Source: Corticium candelabrum
Lineage: Eukaryota; Porifera; Homoscleromorpha; Homosclerophorida; Plakinidae
Assembly (NCBI RefSeq): GCF_963422355.1
Contig: NC_085099.1
Location: 2,539,342 to 2,603,341, forward strand
DNA length: 64,000 nucleotides
Reading direction: 5' to 3'
Of the stretch, positions 60,397 through 64,000 are shown piece by piece. A program made the position numbers and the translations under genes. The notes under the pieces are model-generated. The model searched no databases. It worked only from the letters and a program-made list of their open reading frames with translations, and was not told where the DNA came from. Positions within the stretch are counted from its first letter, which is position 1, and the number at the start of each line of letters is the position of its first letter.

Positions 60397-63385
60397 TTAC
60401 GGATAGAAAGGAACTTTTCTCTTGGCGTAAAACGACATTTTCATCGCTTGCATCCCGGACGGCGATAAGTAAGATGGAATGTTGAAATAAGTTGTCAGCA
60501 TTGTATCAGCATGCTCGAGTGCACCTTCTACCCACCCCTGCTGAAGAGAGTAAACCGATCCACATATGAAGATGTCCTGGTTCTCGTCCAATTTAATAAT
60601 CTTTGTCGTTTCTTCTGTGTAGTTGTATCCGGGAGCCCACAAAGCCCACGACTCACCTAAAAAGTACAAATTTCTACAATAGACATTTTTGTACTGAAGA
60701 TATTGTAAAAAGTCAAGAGAGAATTATTGTCATGCTACTACCAGCAAAAATAAGACTAAGATTATCGGGTATAAATAAATTAGCAATATTACTCCAACCC
60801 ACTTGCATCGTTTGCTGTCGTTTTCCAATTTGGCCAAGCACTTTTAGAAGTTTAGTATACTTAAAACTTACAGTCACGACAAAACAGAAACAGGCTCTAG
60901 ACTAGCTGTACAATTAAAATTCTTAGTATAGTCTGTTTACATGCATTTAAACATGGATCTCACTTGGCATATAAGGACCGTATCCTTCAACGTATCTTGG
61001 TAGCAGATCATTGTCCCACACCATAATCCATCCAAAGTATGGCCGACCAATGACGTCCTCTGTTGTGTTGTGGTTGAGAGCCAACTCTTTGACTACTTCC
61101 TTTACCAGAGTGTCAGTAATAGGAAATATGGCCGAATTAGAAGTGGGAAACTTGTTGAAAGAGTCAGAAGCCAAAGCTTTCCAAAATCTAGCAAACCGGC
61201 CGTCATTGTAAAGCATGATGAACGAGCGGTTGCTGACAGCTGGATTTGGTGCAGTGAAGTAATAAGTCTGTCTACTAGGAAGGCTAGAGATGGAACGGCC
61301 GTGAGTCAGATTTAAGTATTGCAGACTGTCTTTGCGCCACCATGGCTCTTCAAACGCAAAAAATATTTTAGTGGCTTGATGACTTAGTACCGCATCTACT
61401 GATTCCCTCTTTGGAGATGTCCACAATGCATCCCAATGTATTCTCTTCAATTGAGACCTCGTCATAGCCAAAACAACTTTACGAGCAATGTACTGTACCT
61501 GAATATAATAAAACATTTACAACGCATGTGTATTAAAAATAGGTTGTCAGTGTCACAGTGAAAAATAACAATGCAGCATTTACCGTCTCCAGTGTCTCGT
61601 AGTTGTAGGTTGTCAGTAGATACACTTTTTGCCCGTCTAGAAAATCGCACTCGTCTATGGCAGTTACAGTTGTATTCTTCTTGATTCTATATAGACGCAG
61701 ATACTATAGAGATAGTTGATAATTAATTTATTTATTTATTTATTCATTAATTGCACTAACTTGCTTGGCATTGTGTAAGGGTAGCAAAAGTTTGATTACG
61801 ATTGCAACAGCAAGTAACAAACATTTGACTTGGTAAAGCAAACAATCTACGCGAATCCGTAAATCCGTCATTCCATTAATTACTAATAAGACAGATAAAG
61901 AAAACTTCTCTCGTTTCCCTAGACTTATCACTCGTTTCTTATCACTTCCTTTTCTTCCTTCTTTCCATTCGCCTCTTCTCGTCTATCTCTTCTCTTGTCT
62001 TAATTAACCATTACATTTATTTATATCATGCACTTCCCATTTTCTCCCCTTTCTCATTACATTATTTCTAGCCTTTACGCACGCATGCACGCACAATAAA
62101 AGACTTGTACACGTGCACTGATGAATGCCTAGAAATGTATAGAACCGTACCTGCCGCCCAACTTCTCAAACTCTTCTGCTAGTCTTATTGGTATCGTTGC
62201 CATACCATCAGTCGGTGCTCTATAATAGTTGGCACCACCAGAAGTTGCATTGCCCTCTCCAACAGAGGTAGCAGCGTTGTAGTTACTATAGGCAATCGAA
62301 TATCCATTTCCGTCTATGGCATAATTGTGTGCGTCATCACTGGCATTGGCTAAGTTGTAAGTATTCACCGTTCTATAGGAAACATTTCAATGTTTGCATT
62401 CTAGAATTAAAGTAAACAATTAGATTACCCGTAATGGAGAAGAGAATCCATCGACTGTCATCATTTCATCTGGATCCAGATGTCTTTGATCTGGTGACAC
62501 AATAGTCTCAAACGCCAAACTGGAAAACGTTTGTCTCAACTAAATAAACATAAAATAACAATTTTGTCACGTGCAATTACCTTTCAACTTCGCCAGGAGT
62601 TAGATCTTCTTCTTCCTTGTTCAGTTTGTAAGCAGCTTTGCCTGCTGTCTTCAAATCTTTCTGCTGAACAAATACATCGCGAAATAAATATGGTCTGGCA
62701 TCGTTTTCTTCATCCATAAGAAACGGCTTGTGGCGAATATTCATTTCCTTGATGACTTTTGTAACGTAAGGCTGAGAGTCCGGAATGAAACGCATTCCTC
62801 CAAGTTCCGCAACGTTAAAGTCAATGCCCGGCAAATTTACCGAATACAGTCGTCCTCCGATACGGTTGGTCGCTTCCAGTAGTAGAACTTTGTATTGTGG
62901 GGTTTCTGTTTGAGACGATAACCGACGAACGTACCCGCAGGACCTCCGCCCACGATGATGACGTCTTGGACATCCCTTCTGCGGAGAGAACTGATGTTGC
63001 AAGGTTGCACCACCCTTTCCAGAGGAAGCGGCGTCTGGCCGTTACTGTCAGTAGATCCTGTAGTGCTAGACTTGTCATCGTCGTCTACAACGAGAAAGAA
63101 AGCATGCGCACTACGTATACAGTTTAAAATGTCTAGAGTAGATATATCTAGATATATTTATATATCTAGACATGTATGCATGCAGGCACGAAAGTAGCTA
63201 CAGGCGGTCTGCAACAACCCACCACTTTTCTTTGCAGCTAACGGTATAGCAATGCAGATAACCAAGACGAGAACGACAATGACAACGACGAGCACAACGT
63301 TGACGATCTTGCACGTTCTCAGCTTCTTGTCTGCTTCCGGGTCTCTCATTTGGTTTCCTTCGTGCTCTTCCTGTAGCTTTTCCAT
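60397..63385 (-). pseudogene. FAD amine/L-amino-acid oxidase, copy E, inverted and frameshifted
   Basis: Exons in transcript order: 63385-63223, 63084-62581, 62519-62429, 62372-62151, 61686-61584, 61498-60964 and 60656-60397. Exon 2 has lost one A in the run after the GGGPAG motif (near 62911), and exon 3 has lost two bases near its end (near 62448), so translation would stop soon after the Rossmann motif. Exons 1-2 and the 5' flank are nearly copy D (MEKLQEEHEGNQ, DDDDK stalk). Exons 3-7 and the 3' flank are nearly copy C (GEGNATSGGANYY). Exon 7 keeps GWVEGALEHAD and ends KVPFYP. This is the only cluster member on the minus strand. Confidence 0.83.
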
Positions 63386-64000
63386 CTCTACGAATCGCGC
63401 ACTCCCAATACAAGCTCGTCGTTGACCGAAAACAAGTGGCTTCTCTGCGACGTTATTACTGGCGTGTGCACCGCAACCAGTTGGTAGGCTTTCTCATTTA
63501 GACATACATGACGTACTTAACTTAACTTAATTATCTATAGGCCACGCCTTCAACAACCCTTTTTGCTTGTGGAGTCGGTACAGCATAAAGTCCGTAAGCT
63601 GATCACGCAGAGCTGTTGTTTTCTGCACCTCCGCTCCCACTCTCGTACGAGGAAGGTTTTACTTCATAAAATAGTAGATAATGTGGTGCTAAGTATGGCG
63701 CGTGATGTGTGTCTTTGTGAGTCTTAGGACTACCTATAGCTCATATTTGGAAAAATCTGTATCTGGTATTTAGGACTCCAAATGTGTGCCTAAATGTAAT
63801 CCTAAAACCGGTATTCGATCTACTGTATATAGGCCGTCCTAAATGTGTTCTATACACTATATTAGGATCGGTCTAAGTATGTCTAAATATGATTAAAGGT
63901 GGTATTCAGTACACATTTAGAATAGATTTAGACCATGCTATATTTAAGCTTTCATGCAGTGCATGCATGATCGAGTGTCCGTCTTAATTCTCTCTATCGT
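63386..64000. other. 5' flank of copy E and window end
   Basis: 63386-63600 resembles the 5' flank of copy D (53280-53857) in reverse, including a shared TGTGGAGTCGGTACAG stretch. 63720-63960 contains repeated CCTAAATGTG/TAGGAC-type words, suggesting an unclassified repeat. No gene is seen. Confidence 0.5.

Overview
This is a nuclear window from an animal, not a prokaryote. Genes are split into many short exons with GT/AG introns, often only 55-100 bp long. GT/CA, CTGT, TA and AAT microsatellites fill introns and spacers, and the domains found (DGCR8, death domain, CUB, MAM, EGF, thioester alpha-2-macroglobulin) are animal ones. The compact introns, domain shuffling and mobile-element types suggest an early-branching marine invertebrate, most plausibly a sponge. 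That assignment is inference, because no taxon-specific marker was seen.

Layout. About 0.7-3.06 kb (+) is the 3' half of DGCR8/Pasha, the dsRNA-binding partner of Drosha. 4.1-7.2 kb (+) is a death-domain protein ending in three ~80-residue repeats. 7.6-9.6 kb (-) is a four-exon gene whose C-terminal half resembles NOL4/NOL4L, with a 38-bp minisatellite in its last intron. 9.6-13.4 kb is a gene-poor spacer. 13.4-28.1 kb (+) is one very large secreted protein of roughly 2,600 residues: signal peptide, WxxW (mucin/CILP) module, CUB, MAM modules, two EGFs, a second CUB, then a complete alpha-2-macroglobulin/CD109/TEP body with an intact GCGEQ thioester.

30.4-63.4 kb is a recently expanded cluster of FAD-dependent amine/L-amino-acid oxidase genes of one seven-exon design, each with an N-terminal membrane anchor. 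Copies A (30.4-33.6), B (43.2-46.6) and C (47.1-51.8) read intact at 615, 615 and 617 residues. Copy D (53.9-58.3) carries a one-base deletion. Copy E (63.4-60.4, minus strand) carries two frameshifts. A further fragment at 34.2-34.7 kb has part of exon 2 inverted. C and E with their 3' flanks form the arms of a large inverted duplication around D, while the 5' part of E is D-like, so E is a mosaic.

Mobile DNA separates the oxidase copies: two copies of a transposon-associated protein family (one in a ~3.0 kb element with terminal inverted repeats), a 1.25 kb long-TIR element, a 1.73 kb TA-flanked long-TIR element inside intron 1 of copy C, a non-LTR retrotransposon tail inside intron 5 of copy D, and small palindromic MITEs with TAGTCTCG termini.

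Functionally the window combines a microRNA-processing factor with several candidate innate-defence genes: a death-domain adaptor, a thioester protein and hydrogen-peroxide-producing oxidases. No operon-like logic is implied. The defence theme is inference from protein families.
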